DNA of 25,897 nucleotides from an uncultured Atopobiaceae bacterium (GTDB taxonomy: Bacteria; Actinomycetota; Coriobacteriia; Coriobacteriales; Atopobiaceae): positions 1 to 25,897 of the forward strand of contig CALUJT010000005.1 in the NCBI GenBank assembly GCA_944321005.1. The letters run 5' to 3'. Position numbers and translations under genes: made by a program. Each line of letters opens with the position of its first letter. Position 1 is the first letter of the stretch. Positions 7,340-14,886 of the stretch are shown here, in pieces. Under the pieces are notes generated by a model that saw only the letters and a list, made by a program, of their open reading frames with translations, had not been told where the DNA came from and made no database searches.

Positions 7340-10300
7340 ATGGCGCGAAGTGGGGAGCTGGAGATGGAATCCGCGGATTCAAGGGCTTCCGTGGTGCTCT
7401 ACGGAAGGCGCCTGACTCGCCTCAAAAGGCTTGAGCACGCATCCGGTTCCGGTGACTCCGTGATTGAGTGCACGGACGAGACGGGCAACGCCTGCTTTGT
7501 CACACTCAGAGAATGGGATGCGGCTGTTTCGCCGCAGCGTGAAAACGATTCAGCTTTTCCATCGGTAACCTCAAGGAGTTCTGCCTCAGAGAAGCTGGCC
7601 CTGTTCCACAGTCTCTTTCGAGGAAGAATCGACGTTTTTGCACATGGATACCGGCGGCGTGACGGGGGGATAGGCTACGCGCCTTCCTGTGCCAATGAGT
7701 TTCGCAGTGGTGTTTGCCCCCGTTCTATGGGCAAGAGAGTTTCCTGTGGGGAATGCGCACACCGCTCATTCCGTTGTTTAGATGACAGGGCTCTTCTCGC
7801 TCACTTCAACGGAAAAAGCGAGAGGTTCAAAGACGTCGTCGGCATCTACCCGCTTATGCCTGATGACAGTACCTTTCTGCTGGTTGCAGATTTTGATGGC
7901 GAGGGATGGCGCGAGTCGGTCATAGCGTACTGTGGCGTTGGACGAGAGTTTGGCGTTGACGTTGCGATTGAGCGGTCGCGTTCCGGTAACGGAGCACATG
8001 CCTGGCTGTTTTTCGAGGAGCCAATTCCGGCAAAAGTAGCGCGCGAGCTTGGAACGTTGCTGCTTGCCAGGGCGATGCGCCGAACTACCTCAATAGACTT
8101 CACGTCGTACGACCGGCTCTTCCCTTCTCAGGACGTTCTTCCCGCCGGGGGCTTTGGCAACCTCATAGCCTTGCCGTTTCAGGGGCGCGCTCTACCGAGT
8201 GGCAACAGCGTCTTTGTTGATGACGACTTTCAAGCGCATCCGGATCAGTGGGCCTATCTCGCCTCTTTGAAAAAGTGCACTTCCGAAAAGGCTCGAGAGG
8301 TAGTTGACGCGTTGCGCGACCTGGTTCCAAGCAACATGCATCTAGACGAGGGAAAGAACTCGGAGAAGGGGTATGGAGGGAAACGAACGCGTCTAGGCTT
8401 GGGCAAAGAGGACTTTCCTGATGAACTAACAGTGACGAAAGCCGACATGCTTTATGTTCCGGAGAATGGCTTGTCCCCTGCAGCTCTCGATACCGTTCGG
8501 CGTTTAGCCGCCTATGCAAATCCGGAGTTCTACGGGGCGCAGGCGGCACATCGTTCCGTTTACGGAATATCACGCATGGTGTACGTCGGCGAGACGAGAG
8601 ATGGATGCGTTGCCTTGCCACGCGGGTGCGAGGACGATTTGCTCTCACTTCTCGATAATATCGGGGTCGATTATCTCGTCAAAGACGAGAGAGTATCTGG
8701 CCGATTCGTAGATATGAGCTTCAACGGGACCCTTAGAGACAATCAGATGTCTGCAGCAAGAGCTCTGCTTGGACATGACTGTGGAATTCTCTCCGCGCCA
8801 ACTGGGTTTGGGAAGACCGTGATAGCAGCCTATCTTATCGGCACGCTTAAGGTTCCCACGCTTGTTATCGTTCCTAAGGCGGTGCTTATTGAGCAATGGA
8901 TCGAGCGTCTCTCTGAGTTTCTCGATATTCACGAAGAGCCTGAGCCTCAGTTAACACCAAAGGAAAAGACAGGTCACCGCAAACGGCCGAGGGTTGGAAG
9001 GATTGGCGGCGGAAAGGTACGTCCTTCTGGCTTGGTTGATATTGCGACGTTTCAGTCGCTTGTCGAGACCGATGCGTGCGGCGACCGTCACGTAAAGGAT
9101 TGCGTTCGCGAGTACGGCCTGATCCTTTGTGACGAATGCCATTACGCGGGAGCGACCCAGCTTGAGGAGGTACTTAAGGCCGTGCCGGCACGCTATGTTT
9201 TCGGCTTGTCGGCAACTCCCAAGCGGGCGGATGGGCTTACCAGATCTCTTCAGCTCCTTCTTGGACCGGTGCTCTTTAGCGCCAATCCCAAGGAGCAGGC
9301 GCGCGAACAGGGTATTGCTCGCGTGCTTAAGCCGCGATTCACCGGCGTCAGATATCCGCAATACCAAGAGGGAATGACCTTCAATCAGATTCTTGACCTG
9401 CTTTGCACAAGTCGCCCTCGGAACACGATGATTGCCAACGATGCAGCACAAATGGTTCGCGATGGCCACACTGCTCTTCTCGTCACAAAGCGAAAAGCTC
9501 ACGCACGCGAGCTGGAGAAGATGCTCAGCGAACGCGGGCTGAGTGTGCAGCTGCTTATCGGGGAGGGTACCGCCAAAGAGAGGAGGCGGCGTTTGGATGA
9601 GGTGCGTAACGCTGGGGATGCGTCGCATGCTATTGTGGCCACAGAAAGCTATCTCGGTGAAGGTTTCGATCTCCCCAGTCTCGAGGCCCTATTCCTTGCG
9701 ACGCCGGTATCGTATGACGGCAGGCTCATTCAGGAGGCGGGAAGGCTCCATCGAACCCATGCCGGAAAAACCTCGGTTACGGTGTTTGATTATGTTGACG
9801 CGTCCATCCCTCAGCTTTGTCGGTCATACAAACGGCGGCTCAAGACATACGTTTTCCTAGGTTATGAAGTCGCGACGGAAGGAGATAGCTCCGACGAGAT
9901 GGTTGCAGGCTCGTTCGTGACTGTCCAAAGCTGCTTTCGAACTTTATCCTCTGACATCAGGGCTGCAAAGCGCTCTGTGGTTATTTGCGCCCCCTTTGTT
10001 AGTCATAATCTGATCGAAGCTCTGGGCTCGGAGCTTCGTGCGACATCCGAGCGCGGAATAGACATTATGGTGGTCATATGCCGAGAAGAGCCCTCCGAGG
10101 ACGATGGCGATAGACGAAGACTTTATCAGCAGGCGTCCGATGACTTGCGTCTGGCAGGCTGTTCGGTTGCTTTTGATGCGCGGGCTCCACGGGGTCTTGC
10201 TGTGTTCGACGAGGAAATCGTTTGGTACGGGGATCTTCCCTTGCTGGGCTTTCCTCGAAAAGAGGACTGCAGTTATCAGGTTCCACAGCCCCGAAGTGGC

Positions 10301-10450
10301 GGCAGATCTTCTCTCGTCCGTTTCTTCTATCCAGCGAGAAGAGCGTGCCATACCGTAATACAGAGCCAGCATGATAGAAGAAAAAATGGAAGCAGCATTC
10401 ATGCCCTAAAAATGAGGGTGGCGTACAAGAAAAACCTGAAGGCCGCATGA
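7340..10450 (+). CDS. TOTE-type archaeo-eukaryotic primase plus SF2 helicase, C-terminus frameshifted
   Basis: A large multidomain protein of about 1036 residues as read. Residues about 75-155 hold a Cys-rich module (GVCPRSMG, SCGECAHR) of the family. Residues about 155-310 are the AEP primase fold: metal-binding DFD (Asp184, Asp186), RSGNGAHAW (His220) and LFPSQD. Residues about 470-830 are a superfamily 2 helicase: Walker A SAPTGFGKT (Lys492), DECH box (Asp598), SATPKR, and QEAGRLHR (motif VI). A phospholipase D-like tail without an HKD motif follows (SDIRAAKRSVVICAP to VWYGDLPLLGF). Such primase-helicases are linked to biological conflict systems; activity on foreign DNA is inference. After RKEDC (about 10270) the family sequence continues in the +1 frame, VIRFHSPEVAADLLSS, to a TAA at 10356, so the last 60 residues of this frame are probably spurious. 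The start is 7340 or 7364 (GGGGAG upstream). GC is lower than in flanking genes. Confidence 0.85.
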   Translation: MARSGELEMESADSRASVVLYGRRLTRLKRLEHASGSGDSVIECTDETGNACFVTLREWDAAVSPQRENDSAFPSVTSRSSASEKLALFHSLFRGRIDVFAHGYRRRDGGIGYAPSCANEFRSGVCPRSMGKRVSCGECAHRSFRCLDDRALLAHFNGKSERFKDVVGIYPLMPDDSTFLLVADFDGEGWRESVIAYCGVGREFGVDVAIERSRSGNGAHAWLFFEEPIPAKVARELGTLLLARAMRRTTSIDFTSYDRLFPSQDVLPAGGFGNLIALPFQGRALPSGNSVFVDDDFQAHPDQWAYLASLKKCTSEKAREVVDALRDLVPSNMHLDEGKNSEKGYGGKRTRLGLGKEDFPDELTVTKADMLYVPENGLSPAALDTVRRLAAYANPEFYGAQAAHRSVYGISRMVYVGETRDGCVALPRGCEDDLLSLLDNIGVDYLVKDERVSGRFVDMSFNGTLRDNQMSAARALLGHDCGILSAPTGFGKTVIAAYLIGTLKVPTLVIVPKAVLIEQWIERLSEFLDIHEEPEPQLTPKEKTGHRKRPRVGRIGGGKVRPSGLVDIATFQSLVETDACGDRHVKDCVREYGLILCDECHYAGATQLEEVLKAVPARYVFGLSATPKRADGLTRSLQLLLGPVLFSANPKEQAREQGIARVLKPRFTGVRYPQYQEGMTFNQILDLLCTSRPRNTMIANDAAQMVRDGHTALLVTKRKAHARELEKMLSERGLSVQLLIGEGTAKERRRRLDEVRNAGDASHAIVATESYLGEGFDLPSLEALFLATPVSYDGRLIQEAGRLHRTHAGKTSVTVFDYVDASIPQLCRSYKRRLKTYVFLGYEVATEGDSSDEMVAGSFVTVQSCFRTLSSDIRAAKRSVVICAPFVSHNLIEALGSELRATSERGIDIMVVICREEPSEDDGDRRRLYQQASDDLRLAGCSVAFDARAPRGLAVFDEEIVWYGDLPLLGFPRKEDCSYQVPQPRSGGRSSLVRFFYPARRACHTVIQSQHDRRKNGSSIHALKMRVAYKKNLKAA

Positions 10451-10457
10451 CCTCCGG
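10445..10457. repeat. Second copy of GCATGACCTCCGG
   Basis: Thirteen bases identical to 6348-6360, followed by GGCTG where the first copy has CTG. Here the left stem arm has decayed (CCTGAAGGCC), so the hairpin is weak. The stop codon of the long primase-helicase frame lies inside it. Confidence 0.6.
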
Positions 10458-10853
10458 GCTGACTTTGTGTGGTCGCGGTTCGGGTTTCGGCATGATTTCC
10501 AGCAGTCCCTTGCTCCCGGCCCACTGGGCTCGGACAGGTTTGGCGCGCCTGCGCTGCCCGAGGGAGACCGCCTCACAGTGATGGAGATAGAGCTGGCCCG
10601 TACGGACTGAAGCGATGTGCGGCGGTTGACGCGCTCAGGGCGTTCTTCGTGAAGTATCGGAGCCTTATGAGGCGCTACCCGATGGGCATCGATTAGAGAT
10701 GCTGTCTGTCGTGGAACGGCGGCGAAGATTAGGGACTGCGTGGGCGTCGCTGAAAATAGCACGGACGAGAATGTCGCAGAGGGACTGATGAGGGGGCTCT
10801 ATAACTCCAGGTAAATCCCATGGCCATCTTGTCAGGCTTCCGTCCACTGGACG
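10451..10853. other. Gene-free stretch with coding remnants
   Basis: No intact gene. Short in-frame stretches look like former coding sequence: DRFGAPALPEGDRLTVMEI and ELARTD before a TGA near 10609, ALRAFFVKYRSLMRRYPMGID ending at 10694-10696 when one base is skipped, and ENSTDENVAEGLMRGLYNSR before a TAA near 10814. A single GTCGCAG half-site lies at 10773-10779, and a perfect 11-bp palindrome, GTCCACTGGAC, at 10842-10852. I could not assign the remnants to a family. Confidence 0.4.
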
Positions 10854-10921
10854 TCTGCGACACCTCTGCGACGTTACTGCGACAGTTTTTTGTCGCAGTA
10901 ACGTCGCAGAGGTGTCGCAGA
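10854..10921. promoter_or_regulatory. Perfect 31-bp inverted repeat of GTCGCAG half-sites upstream of the AlbA_2 gene
   Basis: Arms 10854-10884 and 10891-10921 are perfect inverted copies around GTTTTT. The right arm holds three GTCGCAG units at 10892, 10903 and 10914, exactly 11 bp apart, and the left arm mirrors them, giving six half-sites. A possible -10 box (TATCCT, 10925-10930) follows at once, so protein bound here would cover the promoter. Likely an operator of the AlbA_2 regulator (autoregulation is inference); a transcript hairpin is the alternative. Confidence 0.7.
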
Positions 10922-10961
10922 TGGTATCCTTGCTTCTACGCCGGGATTCATGGAGGTTGAT

Positions 10962-12686
10962 ATGACACCTGAGGAGTTGTCCGCAGCCATTCTCAAAATG
11001 AGGCAGCTTAACTCTGAAACCGATCGGTTCGAGGCGAAAAAGTGTCAAACCAAGCTCAGCAAGGATGTTTGGGAGAGCGTGAGCGCTTTTGCCAATACAG
11101 AGGGCGGAATCCTCTTCCTCGGGCTTGACGAAGAGACGGGCTTTACCGTTGCGCCCGGATTCAATCCAAACACAACGCTTGACCAGTTCGTCACTGGAAT
11201 GGGTGACGGGGGGAAAGACGGCGTGCGCGTAGATAACCCTCCCCAATACAGGCCCTCCATTATGGAGTTCGAAGACGGCCAGCTGCTCGTAATAGAGATC
11301 GAGGAGAGCTTGCCCGCGCAAAAGCCGTGCCATATTGCAGGCCGCTCGCTCAACACCGGCAGCTACAAGCGTGTTTGGAACAAAGACGTCCTGCTCTCGG
11401 CTACGGAGCTGTTCGAGCTGCAAAACATCTCGGTCCGAAGCAACGCGGACAGGGTGCCCGTCGCCGGGAAAGGTGATTTGGACGACGACCTCGTAGCTTC
11501 TCTCCTCGAGCGCAAGAGTGAATCGAGGGCGCTCAAGGGGGCGAAGACGATCGACGAGAAGCTCAAGCGCCTTGCTGTGGTTGACGGCGAGGGGAATGTC
11601 ACCCTCGCCGGCCTCATTGCTCTGGGCTCTTACCCGCAGGAGTACTTCTCAAAGCTTGTCGTAGATGTCGCAGTGTTCCCAGAGAACGAGAAGTCGAAGC
11701 CCGGTGCGCCCCGGTTTGTCGACCGCGTCGTTGCGGACGGCACCTTTGTCGAAATGGCCAATGGAGCGGTGGAGGCAGTCATGCGCAACCTTCGCCGCGT
11801 AGCGGTGATACGCGGCACCGGGAGAGAGGAGGAGCCCGAGATCCCTCGCGAGGTACTCCGCGAGGCAATAGTGAATGCGCTGGTTCACCGAGAATACGAC
11901 AGCAAGTTTCTGGGGAGATCGGTAGATGTCAATGTCTACCCCAATAGAGTGGAGATAACAAGCCCCGGAGGCCTATGGGGAACCCGGACCAAGCACAATA
12001 TTGCTGACGGTGTCTCCGAATGTCGTAACGATGCGCTCATGTCGATTATCAAAGACCTGGTCTCTTCTTCCGCCGCTGCGCCCTTAGCGGAGGGGAACGG
12101 TTCGGGCATTCCCTATATCTATAACGAGATGAAGCGGCATACGCTGAGGCCGCCCACTTTCAAAATCGACTTTGACAGCTTCTCCATTGTGCTCGGCAGA
12201 TTTGGAACCGAAATCGCCGAGAACCGGCGTTGGATCTCCGAGCGGACATCCCAGAACCTCTCGCGCGATGAAGAGGCACTTCTATTGCTCGCACGAGATA
12301 ATGAGGAAATAACTGTTCAAGACGTTCACGAAAGCCTAAGCATCGACTCAGATGAAGTTCGAACGATGTTCGTTAACCTATGCTCTTTAGGTCTACTAGA
12401 GATGCAAGAGAACGATACATACAGATTGGTAAAGACTCCCCATCAGATCTCTCCTGGCGCGCCCGCTCTCACGAGGGCACAAATCGCGTTGTGCGGACTT
12501 CTTGATGAGGTCGATGCAAAGGGGGTTCAAGAGCTTGCCGCGGCGCTCGGAAAGACGCCAAGAACCGTGCAGAGGACGCTCCAGGGGCTTCTCGACGATG
12601 GCCTTGTCGTTGCGACTGCGCCGCGAACAAGCAGAGATAGGAAGTACCTTCTCTCGCATGCCCTGACGTCGGGCCGGAACGCGTAG
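10962..12686 (+). CDS. AlbA_2 (Schlafen-like) domain ATP-binding transcriptional regulator
   Basis: A 574-residue protein. Residues about 15-140 match the AlbA_2 / Schlafen-like domain (ESVSAFANTEGGILFLGLDE, with DRFEAKK before it). Residues about 290-400 match the divergent ATPase of the AAA_4/HATPase_c_4 kind: LREAIVNALVHREY (Asn305 as the N box), VEITSPGGL and GNGSGIPYIYNEM. The C-terminus has winged-helix segments, most clearly GVQELAAALGKTPRTVQRTL near residue 525, which should bind DNA. These proteins are often called transcriptional regulators, but their function is poorly known. The start at 10962 has GGAGG five bases upstream; an ATG at 10950 would put that site inside the gene. It is flanked by palindromic GTCGCAG arrays on both sides. 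GC is lower than in the metabolic genes nearby, suggesting transfer. Confidence 0.85.
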   Translation: MTPEELSAAILKMRQLNSETDRFEAKKCQTKLSKDVWESVSAFANTEGGILFLGLDEETGFTVAPGFNPNTTLDQFVTGMGDGGKDGVRVDNPPQYRPSIMEFEDGQLLVIEIEESLPAQKPCHIAGRSLNTGSYKRVWNKDVLLSATELFELQNISVRSNADRVPVAGKGDLDDDLVASLLERKSESRALKGAKTIDEKLKRLAVVDGEGNVTLAGLIALGSYPQEYFSKLVVDVAVFPENEKSKPGAPRFVDRVVADGTFVEMANGAVEAVMRNLRRVAVIRGTGREEEPEIPREVLREAIVNALVHREYDSKFLGRSVDVNVYPNRVEITSPGGLWGTRTKHNIADGVSECRNDALMSIIKDLVSSSAAAPLAEGNGSGIPYIYNEMKRHTLRPPTFKIDFDSFSIVLGRFGTEIAENRRWISERTSQNLSRDEEALLLLARDNEEITVQDVHESLSIDSDEVRTMFVNLCSLGLLEMQENDTYRLVKTPHQISPGAPALTRAQIALCGLLDEVDAKGVQELAAALGKTPRTVQRTLQGLLDDGLVVATAPRTSRDRKYLLSHALTSGRNA

Positions 12687-12722
12687 AAACATCAGGTCCA
12701 AAGTTGGATGACCGCCGTCTTT

Positions 12723-12789
12723 GTCTGCGACGCTACTGCGACAACATTGGTGTCGCAGTAGCGTCGCAGACGTGTCGCAGATGTCGCGG
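12723..12789. promoter_or_regulatory. Second GTCGCAG palindromic array, downstream of the AlbA_2 gene
   Basis: Arms 12723-12743 and 12751-12771 form a perfect 21-bp inverted repeat around a 7-nt loop. GTCGCAG units lie at 12752, 12763 and 12774 (11-bp spacing), with a variant GTCGCGG at 12783. The right half matches the upstream array's right arm at all but a few positions. It could be the operator of a lost neighbouring gene, or the matching end of a cassette. No T run follows, so it is a poor terminator. Confidence 0.7.
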
Positions 12790-12937
12790 TGACGCCATGA
12801 AGGGCGTTCTGGGCGAGTTTCGTAACGGGTGCTATTGCAACGTTGGCCGGCGGTTGGAAGAGAAAAAGTGATTCAGTATGTCGGCCTTGACCACCTGCTG
12901 ACCATTTCGACGGCTGGTCACCCGAAAGAAAAGAAAA

Positions 12938-12963
12938 CCCTGAGCTGTTTTACCAGCTCAGGG
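12938..12963 (-). terminator. Terminator of the initiator tRNA
   Basis: CCCTGAGCTG (12938-12947) and CAGCTCAGGG (12954-12963) form a perfect 10-bp stem with a 6-nt loop. On the minus strand it is followed by TTTTCTTTTCTTT, the expected T-rich tail, ten bases after the tRNA 3' end. Confidence 0.85.
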
Positions 12964-12972
12964 ACTAAATCA

Positions 12973-13049
<77 letters not shown>

Positions 13050-13166
13050 ATTGGGTGCACCTCGTGTGTGCAAGAAATTACTCTACCGACAAGAGCGAAG
13101 GCTTGCAACCACAATCTGGCATTGTGGACGAGTCTCCACAATTGGCCGGCCAGCCCGCTCGTCGCC

Positions 13167-14501
13167 CTACTCGGCCCCCAGCGCGCACATTGTGATGTAG
13201 TTGTACGGCTGGTTGAAGTGCGGAAGGAAGAAGATGTCCAGCAGCTTGAGCTTGTCGATGGTCACGCCCTCCTCGATGGCAAGCGAGAACATGTGGATCG
13301 CCATGGAGACGTCCATCGTGCTCGCCAGCTGCGCGCCCACCACGCGGCGGCTGCCCTTCTCGTAGACAATGCGAATCTTCACCTTGGCGTTCTCGCGCAT
13401 GAAGCCGGGGCGCTGCAGGTCGGCAAAGTCGGACCACGCCACGTCAATCCCCGCCTGCTCGGCCGCGCGGACGGAGAGTCCCGTGGAGACGAGGTTGAGC
13501 CCAAAGACGGAGATGGCGTTGGAACCCTGCACGCCAATGGACTCGAGCGGGGTCCCGCCCACGTTGTGCCCGGCCACGATGCCGGAGCGCACCGCGTTCG
13601 TCGCCAGCGCGATGTAGGTCTCCGCCTGGAGCGCGTTGGACCAGATCGTCGCGCAGTCGCCCACGGCGTAGACGTCGGGGTCGCTCGTGCGCTGGTGGCT
13701 GTCAACGCGATACGCGCCCTTGGCGCCCAGCTCCAGGTGATTGCGGCCAAGCTCCACGTTGGGTACGAAGCCGATGGCGTTGATCACCAGGTCGGCGGGG
13801 TAGGAGCCCTTCTCGGTGGTGATGGAGCGCACGTGGTCCGCGTCGTCACCCACATAGGCGGTCACGGCCTCGCCAAAGTGGCACTCGATTCCGTTCTCCG
13901 CGAGGCGCTCGTCCATGAGGGCGGCGAACTCGGGGTCGTAGTAGCTCGCCAGCGAGGTGGGAGCAATGTCAAAGAGCCGCACGTCCTTGCCGCGGCGCTT
14001 GGCGGCCTCGGCGATCTCGACGCCGATGTAGCCGGCGCCCACCACCGCGACGCTGCGCACGGACTCGTCGGAGACCTGGCGGTCGACCTCCTGGCCCTCC
14101 TGGAAGAGCTTGAGGAAGCTGATGCCCGCGAGGTCGTATCCGGGCAGCTTCGGCGAGATGGGGAGCGACCCCGTGGCAAGGATCAGCTTGTCGTACGGGG
14201 CGTCGAACGAGGTGCCGTCGGCTGCCGCGCAGTGGACCACGTGCCCGTCAAAGTCCACGGAGGTGACGCTCGTCTCCATGCGAATCTGGGCGCCCTTGGC
14301 CTCGAAGGCCTCCTTGTTGGTGTAGAAGAGGTTCTCGTACGTATCGATCTGGCGACCGACCCACAGCGCCGTGCCGCAGCCGAGGTAGCTGAGGTTGGTG
14401 TTGCGGTCGATCATGGTGACCTCTGCCTCGGGGTAGTTGTCGAGCAAGGTGTTTGCGGCGGCGATGCCCGCGTGGTTGGTGCCAACGATGACGACCTTCA
14501 T
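13167..14501 (-). CDS. nox: FAD-dependent NADH oxidase (water-forming type) / CoA-disulfide reductase family
   Basis: A 444-residue flavoprotein of the NADH oxidase / NADH peroxidase / CoA-disulfide reductase family. The N-terminal FAD loop is VVIVGTNHAGIAAA with His10, and the single redox cysteine is Cys42 in SYLGCG, both as in water-forming Nox enzymes. A second Rossmann loop for NADH, VVGAGYIGVEIAE, lies near residue 155, and YAVGDCA closes the FAD site. The C-terminal dimer domain ends in LPHFNQPYNYITMCAL. It probably reduces oxygen to water with NADH, protecting an anaerobe from oxygen and recycling NAD. A CoA-disulfide reductase role cannot be excluded, since the residue set overlaps. 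It is a single-gene unit with its own promoter; the start has GGGAG upstream. Confidence 0.88.
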   Translation of the reverse strand: MKVVIVGTNHAGIAAANTLLDNYPEAEVTMIDRNTNLSYLGCGTALWVGRQIDTYENLFYTNKEAFEAKGAQIRMETSVTSVDFDGHVVHCAAADGTSFDAPYDKLILATGSLPISPKLPGYDLAGISFLKLFQEGQEVDRQVSDESVRSVAVVGAGYIGVEIAEAAKRRGKDVRLFDIAPTSLASYYDPEFAALMDERLAENGIECHFGEAVTAYVGDDADHVRSITTEKGSYPADLVINAIGFVPNVELGRNHLELGAKGAYRVDSHQRTSDPDVYAVGDCATIWSNALQAETYIALATNAVRSGIVAGHNVGGTPLESIGVQGSNAISVFGLNLVSTGLSVRAAEQAGIDVAWSDFADLQRPGFMRENAKVKIRIVYEKGSRRVVGAQLASTMDVSMAIHMFSLAIEEGVTIDKLKLLDIFFLPHFNQPYNYITMCALGAE

Positions 14502-14557
14502 GTGACGCTCCCATCTGCTTTGGTTGAGCGCCTCCCGAGGCGCCCTCGTTCGCCGAA

Positions 14558-14586
14558 ATTGTAACCTGAAAGGTAGCATTTCCCAA
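14558..14586 (-). promoter_or_regulatory. Sigma-70-type promoter for the NADH oxidase gene
   Basis: On the minus strand, TTGGGA (14586-14581), a 17-nt spacer, then TACAAT (14563-14558). Transcription would start near 14551, about 50 nt before the start codon. Confidence 0.7.
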
Positions 14587-14654
14587 CGAGGACTCCGCGG
14601 ACGTATCAATTCCGCCCGTGGTCGTTAGAACTTCTTATGAACGGGGGGAGGTAC

Positions 14655-14867
14655 ATGAAAACGATTGCATCTCAGAGATTCAGTGTTGACTCAGCTATCT
14701 TACCGGCCTAAGGTCTAGAAAGTAATTCGAAGGTAGGGGGTATGATTTTGCGCGTACATATGACACAAAATGCCTCCCTCATACCTATGAATAAGCCCCG
14801 TGGCATGACGCTGACTATCCGTTTGGCGGGGAAATCCGGACTTCCGTTGGCCAGCGGGCGTTCATGA
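14655..14867 (+). other. Leader region of the pilus locus with two small ORFs
   Basis: The 385-nt gap before the adhesin holds an 18-codon ORF (14655-14711) behind GGGGGGAGG and a 41-codon ORF (14742-14867) behind AGGTAGGGGGT. The second ends 19 nt before the adhesin start. Neither resembles a known protein to me. They may be leader peptides or chance; the strong ribosome sites are the only support. CCCCGT (from 14797) and GCGGGG (to 14832) could pair as a leader hairpin. Confidence 0.25.
14686..14714 (+). promoter_or_regulatory. Probable promoter of the pilus operon
   Basis: TTGACT (14686-14691), 17-nt spacer, TAAGGT (14709-14714), about 170 nt before the adhesin start in an AT-richer stretch. 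If real, the transcript has a leader of about 165 nt that includes the 41-codon ORF. Confidence 0.5.
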
Positions 14868-14886
14868 GCTTGGGCTTGGGGATCTA

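Noticed and set aside
10255..10275. Programmed ribosomal frameshift in the primase-helicase
   Set aside because: The needed shift is +1, no good slippery heptamer or stimulatory structure is seen, and the skipped part is only the end of the tail; mutation or read error is simpler.
10469..10477. TGGTCGCGG shared with the tRNA 3' end (12973-12981) as an att site
   Set aside because: Only nine bases match and then the sequences diverge; expected by chance in GC-rich DNA, and no integrase is present.
10854..12789. CRISPR or integron attC interpretation of the palindromic arrays
   Set aside because: No regular spacers, no Cas genes, and no attC-type core sites; the arrays are short operators or cassette ends.
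12797..12871. 24-codon ORF after the second GTCGCAG array
   Set aside because: No ribosome site and no recognisable sequence; may be a gene remnant but cannot be supported.
13068..14564. 498-codon plus-strand frame opposite the NADH oxidase
   Set aside because: Starts within the region next to the tRNA and mirrors the oxidase; no domain pattern.
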